In this document: piece after piece, positions 53,938-62,955 of the stretch
Layout of the letters: every line of letters begins with the position of its first letter
Position numbering within the stretch: position 1 is the stretch's first letter
Source of the DNA: Hyphomicrobiales bacterium
Lineage (GTDB): Bacteria > Pseudomonadota > Alphaproteobacteria > Rhizobiales > Rhizobiaceae
Assembly: GCA_900469475.1 (NCBI GenBank)
Contig: UBXG01000010.1
Coordinates: 62,001-126,000, forward strand
Length of the DNA: 64,000 nucleotides
Reading direction: 5' to 3'
Notes under the pieces: model-generated
Told to the model about the DNA's origin: nothing
The model's database searches: none
The model's input: the letters and a program-made list of their open reading frames with translations, nothing else
Made by a program: the position numbers and the translations under genes

Positions 53938-54387
53938 ATGGGCAAATACAGCAAGACGGCAGAGGCCATCGCCAAGCTTACCCCTGAGCAGTATCGCGTG
54001 ACGCAGCAGAGCGGCACAGAACGTCCTGGCTCCGGTGAATATCTCTACAACAAGCAATCCGGCATTTATGTCGACATCGTCTCCGGCGAGCCGCTTTTTG
54101 CCTCGGCCGACAAGTTCGATTCCGGCTGCGGCTGGCCGAGCTTTACCAAACCGATCGAACCCGCCAATGTCAGCGAATTGACCGACAAGTCGCATGGCAT
54201 GATCCGCGTCGAAGTACGCTCGGCCAATGGCGATAGCCACCTGGGCCATGTTTTCCCGGATGGGCCGATCGATCGCGGCGGCCTGCGCTATTGCATCAAT
54301 TCCGCCTCGCTCCGCTTCGTGCCGCGTGACCGCATGGAGGCAGAGGGCTATGGTGCCTATATCGATCAAGTGGAGGATGTAAGATGA
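53938..54387 (+). CDS. msrB: Peptide methionine-(R)-S-oxide reductase, zinc-free form
   Basis: A 149-residue MsrB. The catalytic Cys119 is in [18 protein letters not shown] (Cys64) and HLGHVF complete the site. The CxxC zinc pair usual in the YxCxxCGxPLF block is replaced here ([11 protein letters not shown]), so this is the form lacking structural zinc. ATG 53938 follows AAGGAGAAC. It overlaps msrA by four bases. Confidence 0.94.
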   Translation: MGKYSKTAEAIAKLTPEQYRVTQQSGTERPGSGEYLYNKQSGIYVDIVSGEPLFASADKFDSGCGWPSFTKPIEPANVSELTDKSHGMIRVEVRSANGDSHLGHVFPDGPIDRGGLRYCINSASLRFVPRDRMEAEGYGAYIDQVEDVR

Positions 54388-54911
54388 CAACGGAACGTGC
54401 AGTTCTCGCCGGCGGTTGCTTCTGGGGTATGCAGGATCTCATCCGCCGTTACAATGGCGTCATCTCGACGCGCGTCGGCTACAGCGGCGGCGATGTCCGC
54501 AACGCCACCTATCGCAACCATGGCACCCATGCCGAGGCGATCGAGATCATTTTCGATCCGCAGAAGATCAGCTATCGCGATCTGCTGGAGTTCTTCTTCC
54601 AGATCCATGATCCCTCCACGCGCAACCGCCAGGGAAACGATGTCGGCTTGAGTTACCGCTCGGCGATCTTCTACACCAGCGAAGAGCAGAAGCAGGTTGC
54701 GCTGGATACCATCGCTGATGTCGACGCTTCCGGCCTGTGGCCTGGCAAGGTCGTCACCGAGGTCGCACCAGTCGGCGACTTTTGGCAGGCAGAGCCGGAG
54801 CACCAGGATTATCTGGAGCGCTATCCGAACGGCTATACCTGCCATTTTGTCCGGCCGGGCTGGAAACTGCCCCGCCGGCAGGCCGACGCAGCACAGCGCG
54901 CGGCCTCATGA
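54384..54911 (+). CDS. msrA: Peptide methionine-(S)-S-oxide reductase
   Basis: A 175-residue MsrA. The active site is GGCFWGMQD (Cys12); VGYSGG and [11 protein letters not shown] follow, and the enzyme lacks the long C-terminal Cys tail of E. coli MsrA. It is coupled to msrB upstream and overlaps the next gene start (54908). Confidence 0.96.
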   Translation: MTTERAVLAGGCFWGMQDLIRRYNGVISTRVGYSGGDVRNATYRNHGTHAEAIEIIFDPQKISYRDLLEFFFQIHDPSTRNRQGNDVGLSYRSAIFYTSEEQKQVALDTIADVDASGLWPGKVVTEVAPVGDFWQAEPEHQDYLERYPNGYTCHFVRPGWKLPRRQADAAQRAAS

Positions 54912-55324
54912 TGAAAGGATCGGCCGGTACTGACCGGCTGAACCTCTATCTCGGCACATGGGAGGTGAAGCGGCGAATCCTCGATCGCTTCAACTGCTCC
55001 CTGCTCACATTCGAAGGGCAGGCGTTTGTCACGCCTGTCCAGTTCGAGGAGCACGGTGAGACGCGAAGCGATCACGCAACACTGAGAAGTAGCCGCACAT
55101 ATCGGCTCGATGACGCGTACGACCATCTCGTCGTGCGCTTCCCCAATCTTTCGGAATTCATTCGCATCGGAGACAGTGCTTCGCAGCGCGTCACCCATCA
55201 TTGCGGTCCTGATCTCTATCGGGGCCATCTGTTCTTTCGCTCGCCGGATGCTTGGGCGGAGGTGTGGCATGTGCGCGGGCCTAGAAAAAACTATCTGAGC
55301 CTCGCGCACTACCGGCGCGTTTAA
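54908..55324 (+). CDS. DUF6314-like protein
   Basis: A 138-residue protein: [16 protein letters not shown], then [22 protein letters not shown] and [33 protein letters not shown], matching the DUF6314 pattern (a lipocalin-like small barrel is plausible). Function unknown. Its start overlaps the msrA stop (ATGATG), so it is cotranscribed. Confidence 0.75.
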   Translation: MMKGSAGTDRLNLYLGTWEVKRRILDRFNCSLLTFEGQAFVTPVQFEEHGETRSDHATLRSSRTYRLDDAYDHLVVRFPNLSEFIRIGDSASQRVTHHCGPDLYRGHLFFRSPDAWAEVWHVRGPRKNYLSLAHYRRV

Positions 55325-55355
55325 CCTGAACCTGTCTCCCGAATGAGAGACGGCG

Positions 55356-56414
55356 TTAGCGTGCCTGGCGCCATGCTCGAACGGCCTTTGCCAGGTCTTC
55401 CAGCGTACGAACCGAGGTCGGCCAGTCGATACAGCCATCGGTGATACTCTGGCCATAGACCAGCGGCTTGCCCGGCACGAGATCCTGGCGGCCGGCCACC
55501 AGATTGCTCTCCATCATCATGCCCTTGATCCGCCGGTCGCCGGCTGCAACCTGCTCGGCGACTGACGTGACGACGAGCGGCTGGTTTTCCGGATTCTTGC
55601 TGCTGTTGGCATGGCTGGCATCGATGATGATGCGCGGCTCGAGCCCGACCTTGAGGGATTGTTCCGCCGTTGCCTGCACGCTTGCGGCATCATAATTGGG
55701 CTCTTTGCCGCCGCGCAAGATGATATGGCAGTCCTCATTGCCGCGGGTCGAGGCGATCGCAGCAAGACCTTCCTTGGTCACGGCGGGGAAGTGATGCGGC
55801 TGTGATGCTGCGACGATCGCGTCGAGCGCGATGCGCACATCGCCATTCGTGCCATTCTTGAAACCGACGGGGCAGGAGAGGCCGGATGCCAGCTGACGAT
55901 GCACCTGGCTCTCCGTTGTCCTCGCGCCGATCGCCCCCCAGCTCACCAGATCGGAAATATATTGCGGCGTGATCGTATCGAGATATTCGCAGCCTGCCGG
56001 CAAGCCGATCTCGTTGACATCGAACAGCAGCTTGCGGGCAATGCGCAGACCTTCTTCGATGCGATAGCTGCCGTCGAGATGCGGGTCGTTGATCAGGCCC
56101 TTCCAGCCCACCGTCGTGCGCGGTTTCTCGAAATAGACGCGCATGATGATTTCGAGATCGTCGGCGAAGCGATCCCGCTGTTCTTTCAGTCGCGCCGCGT
56201 AATCGAGCGCTGCGGCCGGATCGTGGATGGAGCAGGGGCCGATGACGACGATCAGCCGGTCGTCTTCATCACGCAGAATGTTGTGAACGGCGTTGCGCGC
56301 GCCGGTAACGGTCGCCGTCACGGCTTCGTCGCGAGGGATTTCGTTAATGATCCGAGAGGGCGGCGTCAGCGCCGTGATCTCGACAATGCGCAAGTCGTCG
56401 GTGGAATTCAACAC
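55356..56414 (-). CDS. aroG: 3-deoxy-7-phosphoheptulonate synthase (DAHP synthase, AroG type)
   Basis: First enzyme of the shikimate pathway: PEP + erythrose-4-phosphate to DAHP. The 352-residue protein is the type I alpha (AroG/F/H) form: metal Cys in VIGPCSIHDP, RVYFEKPRTTVGWKGLINDP, SQVHRQLASGLSCPVGFKNGT, IIIDASHANSSKNPENQP with the metal His, and MMESNLVAGRQ. GTG 56414 is chosen since AAAAGGAACC lies upstream; ATG 56438 is in frame but has no ribosome binding site. It is preceded by a leader peptide and terminator, an attenuator. These enzymes are usually feedback-inhibited by Phe or Tyr. Confidence 0.94.
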   Translation of the reverse strand: MLNSTDDLRIVEITALTPPSRIINEIPRDEAVTATVTGARNAVHNILRDEDDRLIVVIGPCSIHDPAAALDYAARLKEQRDRFADDLEIIMRVYFEKPRTTVGWKGLINDPHLDGSYRIEEGLRIARKLLFDVNEIGLPAGCEYLDTITPQYISDLVSWGAIGARTTESQVHRQLASGLSCPVGFKNGTNGDVRIALDAIVAASQPHHFPAVTKEGLAAIASTRGNEDCHIILRGGKEPNYDAASVQATAEQSLKVGLEPRIIIDASHANSSKNPENQPLVVTSVAEQVAAGDRRIKGMMMESNLVAGRQDLVPGKPLVYGQSITDGCIDWPTSVRTLEDLAKAVRAWRQAR

Positions 56415-56449
56415 GGTATCGGTTCCTTTTGGGGTCATACCGTGGCGAC

Positions 56450-56477
56450 AAAAAAGCCGCCAGGTAGACTAGCGGCT
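56450..56477 (-). terminator. Attenuator terminator in the aroG leader
   Basis: On the minus strand AGCCGCTAG (56477-56469) and CTGGCGGCT (56463-56455) form a 9-bp stem (one G-U) with a TCTAC loop, followed by TTTTT. It lies between a leader ORF and aroG and is thus an internal, conditional terminator. Confidence 0.85.
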
Positions 56478-56510
56478 GGTTCGGGTCTTTTGCTGTCGTG
56501 TCTCTTCTAA

Positions 56511-56585
56511 CTACGCACAGGCCCGCCTCCGCTGAGAGCAGCGGTACGAATAAAATCGCGAGGCATATGCGAAGGTCAAAGACAT
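56511..56585 (-). CDS. Aromatic (Phe/Tyr) leader peptide of aroG
   Basis: A 24-codon ORF upstream of aroG. It has Phe at codons 5 and 11 and Tyr at 7, 12 and 14, that is 5 aromatic residues in 10 codons (FAYASRFYSY), with Arg-rich end and TAG stop. There is no strong ribosome binding site (GAGACGA). The segment after the last Tyr codon is segment 1 of an attenuator, so stalling on scarce Phe- or Tyr-tRNA would expose segment 2. A weak promoter (CTTGAC at 56650-56655) lies about 65 bases upstream. Confidence 0.65.
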   Translation of the reverse strand: MSLTFAYASRFYSYRCSQRRRACA

Positions 56586-56772
56586 GGGTCGTCTCTACGA
56601 TAAAAAATGCCTGATGTCGATGAGGGAGAATGAGAATTGAGAGGGCAGCGTCAAGACGCCTTCATTCGGGAACGAAATGCCTGTCTGCCCGCTCCCGCAC
56701 CCTTCTCGCCGAAGCCCCGGTAAGTTAATCCCCAGGCTCGCCGGAGAGAAATAACGAACCCCTAGCTCGGAA

Positions 56773-56808
56773 GGATCGGCCCGACTTCGCTGGAAGTCAG
56801 GCCGATCC
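56773..56808 (-). terminator. Strong hairpin downstream of the porin gene
   Basis: Arms GGATCGGCCCGACTTC and GAAGTCAGGCCGATCC, 16 bp with one mismatch, loop GCTG, 46 bases past the porin stop. No T run follows; a 3'-end stabilising structure or weak terminator for the porin mRNA. Confidence 0.6.
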
Positions 56809-56854
56809 CCATCCGATCAGGGGTCAAGTCAGATCAGATCTCGTAAACGAGCTA

Positions 56855-57916
56855 TTAGAAGCTGCGCTGGAAGCGGAGAACGCCAGCCCACTGGTCCTGA
56901 TTGATGGAGTCCCAGTTGGTGTAGGAAACTTCCGGCGTGATCTGGAGGTTCTTGACCGGGTTCCACTTGACGTTTGCCGTCGCTGCGAAGATCTTCGAGT
57001 CGGTGTAGGCAACCTGAGCGTTAGCCTGCAGCTTTTCGTTGATCGGAACGGTGACGCCGCCCCAAACAGCCCAGTCGCCCCAGCCGATATTCTTGGCAGG
57101 GCCGGCACCGTTGGCGTTTGCGTACTTGTTCAGCTTGTCGCCATCGGTGTTCCAGCCGCCCATCAAGAAGGCCTTGAAGACGCCGAAGTCGGCATCGACG
57201 CGAGCCTTGATGGCGCCTTCTTCGACGATCGAGTCGTAACCGCCGACGATCTTGAAGCCGAAGTTGCCAGCCTTGTAACCAGCACCGGCAACAACGTCAG
57301 GGATGTAGTGGTTGGTGCTGTCTTCGCCGTTGACGCCCTTAGCGCCCGAACCGGAATTGCTGTCTTCAACCGAGACCACAGCCGTGAAGCCGTTGCCGGC
57401 GTCGTAGTTGTAGGTCAACTGGTTGAGTTCGTACGGGCCGTCATTGACCACGTCGTCGTTGATGACGCCGCCAGCGTAACCGATGTACGAGTTGTACTGG
57501 GAGTCAGCCTTACCGACGAGGAAACCGCCGAGGCTGATGTTTGCGAACAGCAGCTTCGTGGTGGTCGCGCCGCCATCCTGCCAGTCGAAGCGGATGACCG
57601 TGTTGGTCTTCAGCGGACCGTATTCAGTGTCGGTTGCCGTGTCGAGGCTCAGATGAGCACGCGTGTGCCACAGCGTACCGTTATGGCTGTCCGGGTTGTA
57701 GGCATCGTACCACTTGCCTTCGGTACGGACATAACCGCCGATCTTGAGGCAGGTTTCCGAGCCCGGGATGAAGAAGTAGCCAGCGCCATATGCGTCGCAG
57801 ATGCGAACGTATTCCAGCGGCTCGGGCTCAGCAGCGACGATCGCGTCGGCTGCGTGAGCGCCAGAAACTGCTGCCAGGGCAGCAGCGGAGCCGAGAAGAA
57901 GGCTCTTGATGTTCAT
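56855..57916 (-). CDS. Alphaproteobacterial porin (Omp2b/RopA-like)
   Basis: A 353-residue outer-membrane porin of the Porin_2 family. Signal peptide 1-22 (ending AHA), then EPLEYVRICDAYGAGYFFIPGSETCLKIGGYVR, the hallmark N-terminus, with the two Cys in the first strands. The end residue is Phe (FQRSF), the usual assembly signal. ATG 57916 follows TTGGAG; the long AT-rich upstream region is likely its promoter and control region. Confidence 0.95.
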   Translation of the reverse strand: MNIKSLLLGSAAALAAVSGAHAADAIVAAEPEPLEYVRICDAYGAGYFFIPGSETCLKIGGYVRTEGKWYDAYNPDSHNGTLWHTRAHLSLDTATDTEYGPLKTNTVIRFDWQDGGATTTKLLFANISLGGFLVGKADSQYNSYIGYAGGVINDDVVNDGPYELNQLTYNYDAGNGFTAVVSVEDSNSGSGAKGVNGEDSTNHYIPDVVAGAGYKAGNFGFKIVGGYDSIVEEGAIKARVDADFGVFKAFLMGGWNTDGDKLNKYANANGAGPAKNIGWGDWAVWGGVTVPINEKLQANAQVAYTDSKIFAATANVKWNPVKNLQITPEVSYTNWDSINQDQWAGVLRFQRSF

Positions 57917-58354
57917 AAAAACTCCAATCCAATATAGATTGGGCATAGGCTATCGCGCCGAAAATCGACGTGCCCTTACCCTATCCCTGTTTAAAACCCC
58001 GACTCGGGAGAAACGGGCCCCACCCGCTTCTGGTCGCTATTAAAAGCGATTTCCTGCAAAGTTATATGATATATTTTTCTCGGGATGACTTTTTCGTGAA
58101 ATTTAAGTTTCAGTTGCAAGAAAGCAACATTCAAGCACAAACATAATAAGAGCAGCATAATATTGGCTGCGTAATAGTCACTTCGAGGTACGATAGAAGG
58201 CTGTGTCCTCTTCGAATATTATTTTATGATAACATTATTTGATAATATTGCCGGCGTCCGGATATTCGAGCGCAATTGTCAATTTGACCGCCGGAGCATT
58301 ACCGCCACGAGGCATATGCTCGCGATTGATATTGCGTTTCCCGTGCCGGCAGTA
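57917..58354. other. AT-rich spacer upstream of the porin
   Basis: 438 bases, much richer in AT than the rest. It holds the porin leader and promoter (no clear box assigned) and an inverted repeat AATATTAT (58215-58222) with ATAATATT (58242-58249). No coding frame is supported. A small regulatory RNA is possible but not shown. Confidence 0.45.
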
Positions 58355-58714
58355 TCAGGCGGGTCGCTTGGAAGCTGAGGTAAGGAGCTTGCTCAGCATT
58401 GAGCCGATCATGATGCCCCAAAGCCCGCTGGTCATGCCAACGATAATGTCTAGCGTCGAACCAAAATTCCCGTTCGCCAGGAGATGCGAAACGGAAAGCG
58501 CCAGTACGCTACCGATCATCAAAAGGCAGGTGAAAGAGGGGGATTGCGGATAAGCGAGGCGGGCCAGCATGCCTGCGACACAGAGTGCGGCGGCGCGAAA
58601 AATGTCGAACGGATTGCCGAATGCGGCCTGCCAATTGAAATGTGCGAGCGTCACGCCGACGAGCGCCGCTATATAGGTCCAGGCAATAATCTTCAAAAAC
58701 CGGTCTGATATCAT
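58355..58714 (-). CDS. Small hypothetical membrane protein
   Basis: A 119-residue protein with four probable helices (about 7-25, 35-52, 60-78, 84-103). The pattern RFLKIIAWTYIAALVGVTLAHFNWQ...NPFDIFRAAALC resembles VanZ-like proteins, but the match is weak. ATG 58714 begins MISDRFLKIIAW. Function unknown. Confidence 0.65.
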   Translation of the reverse strand: MISDRFLKIIAWTYIAALVGVTLAHFNWQAAFGNPFDIFRAAALCVAGMLARLAYPQSPSFTCLLMIGSVLALSVSHLLANGNFGSTLDIIVGMTSGLWGIMIGSMLSKLLTSASKRPA

Positions 58715-58922
58715 GCGGATATGATATAGCAGCGGCGGATATAAACGCCAGCCGGGCGCTGCCCAGGGGAGCGTTTGTAGATGGATACGGCGCGCACATT
58801 TTATGTGGCCTCGAAACATTCTGTTGCAGCGTGGCAGGTTTTTCAGCTTTCGATCGGCCTTCTTGTTATGCCGGGTTGGGGCGGACTGACCGAGTAATTT
58901 TCCGGTCAGCCGCCAACATTGC

Positions 58923-60485
58923 TTAGGCGTTCGATACGCTCATCGTATCCTCTTCCTCTCCCGGTTGTTCGGCATCTTCTGCGACGGCGCTTGCCGACGA
59001 TCGGCCGAGGAAGGAGAAGACGACGACGGCCGTCAGAACGGTAATGCCGGTCAGGAGCCAGAGCAGCGTGCTGAAGGCGTCGCCATACCCCTGGATGAGA
59101 GCGTCGCGTCCTATTGCCGGAATACTCGATGCTGCGGCGGCCAAATTGCCTGTCACGAGCTGCTGCGCAGCGCTCGCGGCGTACGTACCTGACGATGTGC
59201 TTAGGTTCGACTGGATAAAGGCGGAGAGAACGGCGCTGACGATGGCAAGCGCGACTCCTTCGCCGGCGACGCGGGTGGTGCTGAAAATGCCGGTTGCCAT
59301 GCCGGCTCGCTCCTTGGGAACAACGCTGACGGCGAGCCCATCCATCAAGCCCCAGGGCAGGCTGATGCCGACGCCGATCGTCAGCAGCGGGCCGATGAGG
59401 ACAAATGGAGCCGAGCCTGCTGCAAAATGGCTGAGCCAGAAAAGGCCTGCCGCCGAGATGATGAGGCCGGTGCCGCAGATCGTTGCGGGGCTGAACCAGC
59501 GGGTGAGAAGTCCTGCAACGATCGGCAGGATGAGCAGCGGTGCCGACAGCGCGACCATCATCCGCCCGGCGGCGATCTCGCTCATGCCCTCGATGCCGAC
59601 GAACCGCACGGGCAGCAGGATCAGCAAAACGACGAAGGCATAGGCGGGCGCTGCCGCCAGAAGCTGTACGCCGACGAAGCGCGGATAGCGAAAGAGGCTG
59701 AGATCCAGCATGGGCCGTTTCACGACGCGCTCGACGATGCCGAAAGCAAGGAAGAACAGTGCTGCGCCGGCCAGCAGGGCGAGGACGAGCGGATCGCTCC
59801 AGCCGGTTTCCGGCGCGCGCAGCACGCCATAGGTGAAGAGCGTCAAGGCAAGCGTGAAGCTCAGTGCGCCCGGCCAATCCAGCCCCGCCGCGTCGGGATC
59901 TTTGGATTCGCGCAGGAAGCAGGCGCCGAGGCCAAGAGCGAGCAACGCGAGGGCGACCACGAGAATGAAGATGGACGGCCAGCCGAAGGCATCGATCATC
60001 AGGCCGGACGCGATTGGCCCGAAGGCGAGACCGACGCCGAAGCTGGAGCCGACGATGCTGAAAGCACGCATCCGCGCCGTGGCGTCGAACTCCTGCGCCA
60101 GCGAGGCCATGCCGCCGGAAAAAGCGGCGGCTGCGCCAAGGCCCTGCAGTGCCCGCAATACATCGAACCAGACGATGTTGCCGGCTAGCGCCAAGCCGGC
60201 TGAGAAGAGCGCGAAGCAGCCGACGCCAGCCAGGAAGATACGCCGTCGGCCAAAGCTGTCTGCCAGCGCGCCGGATGCCATCAGGCAGCTGCCGAAGGTC
60301 AGCATAAAGGCGTTGGTGACCCAATTGAGTGCGATCGGGCTGCCGCCGAGCGTGCGGCTGATGGCCGGTAAGGCAACAGCGGGGCCGGTGAATGTCAGCG
60401 GCATCGCCGCTGCAGCGCAGCAGACGGCGACAAGGACGAAGAATTTCTCGGTCGGACTTGCGACCTTTGTCTGGGGAGAAGTCAT
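58923..60485 (-). CDS. MFS transporter, DHA2 family (14 helices)
   Basis: A 520-residue drug:proton antiporter of the DHA2 group with 14 helices. Visible: ALNWVTNAFMLTFGSCLMASGALADSFGRRR (motif A), LRALQGLGAAAAFSGGMA (motif B), and FGIGLAFGPIASGLMIDAFG-like motif C. Motif spacing is that of EmrB/QacA relatives, but the substrate is unknown. It is divergent from a LysR regulator at 60666, a common control pair. Confidence 0.9.
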   Translation of the reverse strand: MTSPQTKVASPTEKFFVLVAVCCAAAAMPLTFTGPAVALPAISRTLGGSPIALNWVTNAFMLTFGSCLMASGALADSFGRRRIFLAGVGCFALFSAGLALAGNIVWFDVLRALQGLGAAAAFSGGMASLAQEFDATARMRAFSIVGSSFGVGLAFGPIASGLMIDAFGWPSIFILVVALALLALGLGACFLRESKDPDAAGLDWPGALSFTLALTLFTYGVLRAPETGWSDPLVLALLAGAALFFLAFGIVERVVKRPMLDLSLFRYPRFVGVQLLAAAPAYAFVVLLILLPVRFVGIEGMSEIAAGRMMVALSAPLLILPIVAGLLTRWFSPATICGTGLIISAAGLFWLSHFAAGSAPFVLIGPLLTIGVGISLPWGLMDGLAVSVVPKERAGMATGIFSTTRVAGEGVALAIVSAVLSAFIQSNLSTSSGTYAASAAQQLVTGNLAAAASSIPAIGRDALIQGYGDAFSTLLWLLTGITVLTAVVVFSFLGRSSASAVAEDAEQPGEEEDTMSVSNA

Positions 60486-60665
60486 CGGATTACCGTGAGG
60501 TTTGAGCAAAGGGGAAGTGGCGGGCAATCCTGGGAGTGGTGCTGGCCAAAGGCCGGCGCCCGCGCGCTTCAAATGACTCGGGCAGGATATATTTGCTGTA
60601 ATCGGATGATAATTGCGTTAGTTTTCCATATATACCGGAATAAAACTCTCGAATGGAATGCGCGC

Positions 60666-61589
60666 ATGGATCGTTTGAGCGGCCTGACGGCCTTTGTTCG
60701 CACTGCGGATCTCGGCAGCTTTGCCGCTGCTGGACGCGTGCTCGACCTTTCGGCATCCGCCGTCGGCAAGGCGGTCAGCAATCTGGAGCATCAGCTTGGC
60801 GTCCGGCTGCTGCAGCGCTCCACACGCAGCATCCGGCTGACGGAGGAGGGGCGTCTCTTTCACGAACGCTGCCGGCGGGTGCTCGACGATCTCGAGGATG
60901 CGCAGGCCTCGCTTGCGCAGGCGGTTGCCGTGCCACGCGGGCGTTTGCGCGTCAGTGTGCCGATCGTCAGCTATCACTTCCTCTTGCCCGTCGTGCCGGA
61001 ATTCGTGGCCCGTTATCCCGAGGTTGAGCTCGACATCGATTTCAACGACCGTATCGTCGATATGATCGAGGAGGGGGTTGATGTTGCGATCCGCAGCGGC
61101 GACCTGCCGGATTCCCGGCTGATATCGCGCACCTTGCGTCCGTTTCAGATGTTGCTCTGCGCCGCGCCCAGCTATCTCGAACGCTTCGGTATTCCCGGTT
61201 GCCCGCGTGATCTCAACGAGCATCTGGCTGTCAGGTTTCGCTTTCCCAACAGCGGCAAGCTGCAGGATTGGCCGCTGACGATGCCCGAAGGCGAGCCGGA
61301 TCTGCGCATGCGAACGGCCTTCTCCTGCAACAATATGGAGGCGGTGCGCGGCGCGACCGTTGCCGGCCTCGGCATCGGCTGCATGCCGGATTTCCTCGTG
61401 CGCAGTACGCTTGCGGAAGGAAAGCTCAGAACCGTTCTCGATGATTTTATCGACGAACCCGGCCATTTTCATCTGCTTTGGCCGTCCAATCGCCATATGT
61501 CGCCCAAGGTTCGGGTTTTTGTCGATTTTCTGAGCGAGCGGTTGTTTGCAAGGAGCTGTGATGATTTGCCGGCGACGACCGCTGCCTGA
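60666..61589 (+). CDS. LysR-family regulator (CrgA-type)
   Basis: A 307-residue LysR regulator: MDRLSGLTAFVRTADLGSFA, HTH FAAAGRVLDLSASAVGKAVSNLEHQLG and RLLQRSTRSIRLTEEG, then a CrgA-like effector domain with DFNDRIVDMIEEGVDVAIRSG. It is divergent from the DHA2 transporter and probably regulates it. An in-frame upstream stretch to 60495 is not needed. Confidence 0.92.
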   Translation: MDRLSGLTAFVRTADLGSFAAAGRVLDLSASAVGKAVSNLEHQLGVRLLQRSTRSIRLTEEGRLFHERCRRVLDDLEDAQASLAQAVAVPRGRLRVSVPIVSYHFLLPVVPEFVARYPEVELDIDFNDRIVDMIEEGVDVAIRSGDLPDSRLISRTLRPFQMLLCAAPSYLERFGIPGCPRDLNEHLAVRFRFPNSGKLQDWPLTMPEGEPDLRMRTAFSCNNMEAVRGATVAGLGIGCMPDFLVRSTLAEGKLRTVLDDFIDEPGHFHLLWPSNRHMSPKVRVFVDFLSERLFARSCDDLPATTAA

Positions 61590-61754
61590 GACACAGATCA
61601 TCGTATCGGCTTGAGGTCCGCGTGCCTGCCAAGCGAGATAATTTCAGAATTGCTCGGGAGGCAGTTGTCGCGGGAGCTCGAGTTTGCGACGGTGTTTGCT
61701 CATATGCAGACTTGCCGCACGATCGGTCTGCAATCGCTAACTTTGGAAATCACG

Positions 61755-62813
61755 ATGAGCCGCTTCTGGAGCCCTATTGTTCATTCCTTGATCCCCTATG
61801 TCGCCGGCGAGCAGCCGGCCACCGGCGGAATAATCAAGCTCAACACCAATGAGAGCCCTTACGGTCCTTCACCGCTTGCCCTGGAGGCGATCTCGAAGGC
61901 TACATCCGACACACTGCGGCTCTATCCGGATCCAACGGCGCGGGAGTTGCGTGTTACAATCGCCGAGAGTTTCGGGCTCGACAAGGACGAGGTCTTCGTC
62001 GGCAATGGATCGGACGAGGTTTTGGCCCACACGTTCCAGGCGCTGCTGAACCATGATGAGCCCTTGCTTTTCCCCGACATCAGCTACAGCTTCTATCCGA
62101 CCTATTGCCGCCTCTTCGGCGTGGCGTACCGGCAAGTTCCGGTCGATGCCGAAATGCGGGTCCGCCTCGAGGATTATCGCCAGCCCTGCGGTGCAATCAT
62201 TCTGCCCAATCCCAATGCGCCGACAGGCATCGGCCTACCTCTGACTGATATTAAAACTCTTCTTAGGGATCATCCCGATCAGGTCGTCGTCATCGACGAG
62301 GCCTATGTCGATTTCGGCGGCGAGAGCGCGGTTCCACTTGTCCGGACATATCCGAACCTCTTGGTAATTCAGACCCTGTCGAAGTCGCGCGGGCTTGCCG
62401 GCCTGCGTGTCGGCTTCGCTGTCGGGCAACGGCCGCTGATCGAGGCACTGGAAAGGGTCAAGGACAGCTTCAATTCCTATCCTCTCGATCGGCTTGCGCA
62501 GGCAGGTGCGGTAGCGGCCTGGAAGGATCGGGACTGGTTCGAACGCCATCGCGCCATGATCATCGCCAGCCGGGAACGGCTGGCCGCCGAACTCGGAGAT
62601 CTGGGCTTTCACGTTCTGCCCTCATCCGCCAATTTTCTGTTCGCGCGGCATCCGAGCAGGCCGGGTGTGGAACTGGCGGCAGAGCTTCGGAGCAGGAACA
62701 TTCTGGTAAGACGGTTTTCCGCCGAGCGTATCGACGACTTCCTGCGCATCACGATTGGAACGGATGAGGAGTGCGACCGCCTGGTGGCGGCTCTCGGCGA
62801 GATATTGCAGTGA
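61755..62813 (+). CDS. hisC: Histidinol-phosphate aminotransferase
   Basis: Class II PLP aminotransferase, 352 residues, converting imidazole acetol phosphate to histidinol phosphate, and often also serving in Phe/Tyr synthesis. Blocks: [50 protein letters not shown] lysine in [17 protein letters not shown] and [11 protein letters not shown] 61755 starts [14 protein letters not shown]; the longer open frame is not HisC-like. It is convergent with cysN. Confidence 0.94.
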   Translation: MSRFWSPIVHSLIPYVAGEQPATGGIIKLNTNESPYGPSPLALEAISKATSDTLRLYPDPTARELRVTIAESFGLDKDEVFVGNGSDEVLAHTFQALLNHDEPLLFPDISYSFYPTYCRLFGVAYRQVPVDAEMRVRLEDYRQPCGAIILPNPNAPTGIGLPLTDIKTLLRDHPDQVVVIDEAYVDFGGESAVPLVRTYPNLLVIQTLSKSRGLAGLRVGFAVGQRPLIEALERVKDSFNSYPLDRLAQAGAVAAWKDRDWFERHRAMIIASRERLAAELGDLGFHVLPSSANFLFARHPSRPGVELAAELRSRNILVRRFSAERIDDFLRITIGTDEECDRLVAALGEILQ

Positions 62814-62905
62814 CACTGGCAGCTCGAAGGATTGCTTCAAGACGGTCAAAAAAGAACGAGTGGCCTCTACCGTGGCCGCAATGGTGCCACTAAGCAGCAA
62901 ATGAA

Positions 62906-62940
62906 AAAGGCGGCGGAGCCGAGCCCGCCGCCTTTCTTTT
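62906..62940. terminator. Bidirectional terminator between hisC and cysN
   Basis: AAAGGCGGCGG (62906-62916) and CCGCCGCCTTT (62925-62935) form a perfect 11-bp stem, followed by CTTTT on the plus strand and an A/T-rich end on the minus strand. It serves both convergent genes. Confidence 0.92.
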
Positions 62941-62955
62941 CAGATGCAATAGCGA

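Larger units (their letters stand above)
56450..56585 (-). promoter_or_regulatory. Transcription attenuator controlling aroG
   Basis: Segments on the minus strand: 1 CCGCTG (56544-56539), 2 CAGCGG (56534-56529), 3 AGCCGCTAG (56477-56469), 4 CTGGCGGCT (56463-56455) plus T run. 1:2 is a perfect hairpin; AGCGG in 2 can pair CCGCT in 3, aided by GG:CC and CGGG:CCCG nearby; 3:4 is the terminator. Ribosome stalling on Tyr codon 14 (56546-56544) masks segment 1, so 2:3 forms and aroG is expressed. Confidence 0.7.

Noticed and set aside
57308..57937. Plus-strand 209-codon frame across the porin
   Set aside because: It is fully antisense to the porin gene, whose family signature and signal peptide are clear.
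61622..61852. Possible leader peptide before hisC
   Set aside because: No run of His codons and no terminator hairpin in the hisC upstream region, so no attenuator is supported there.
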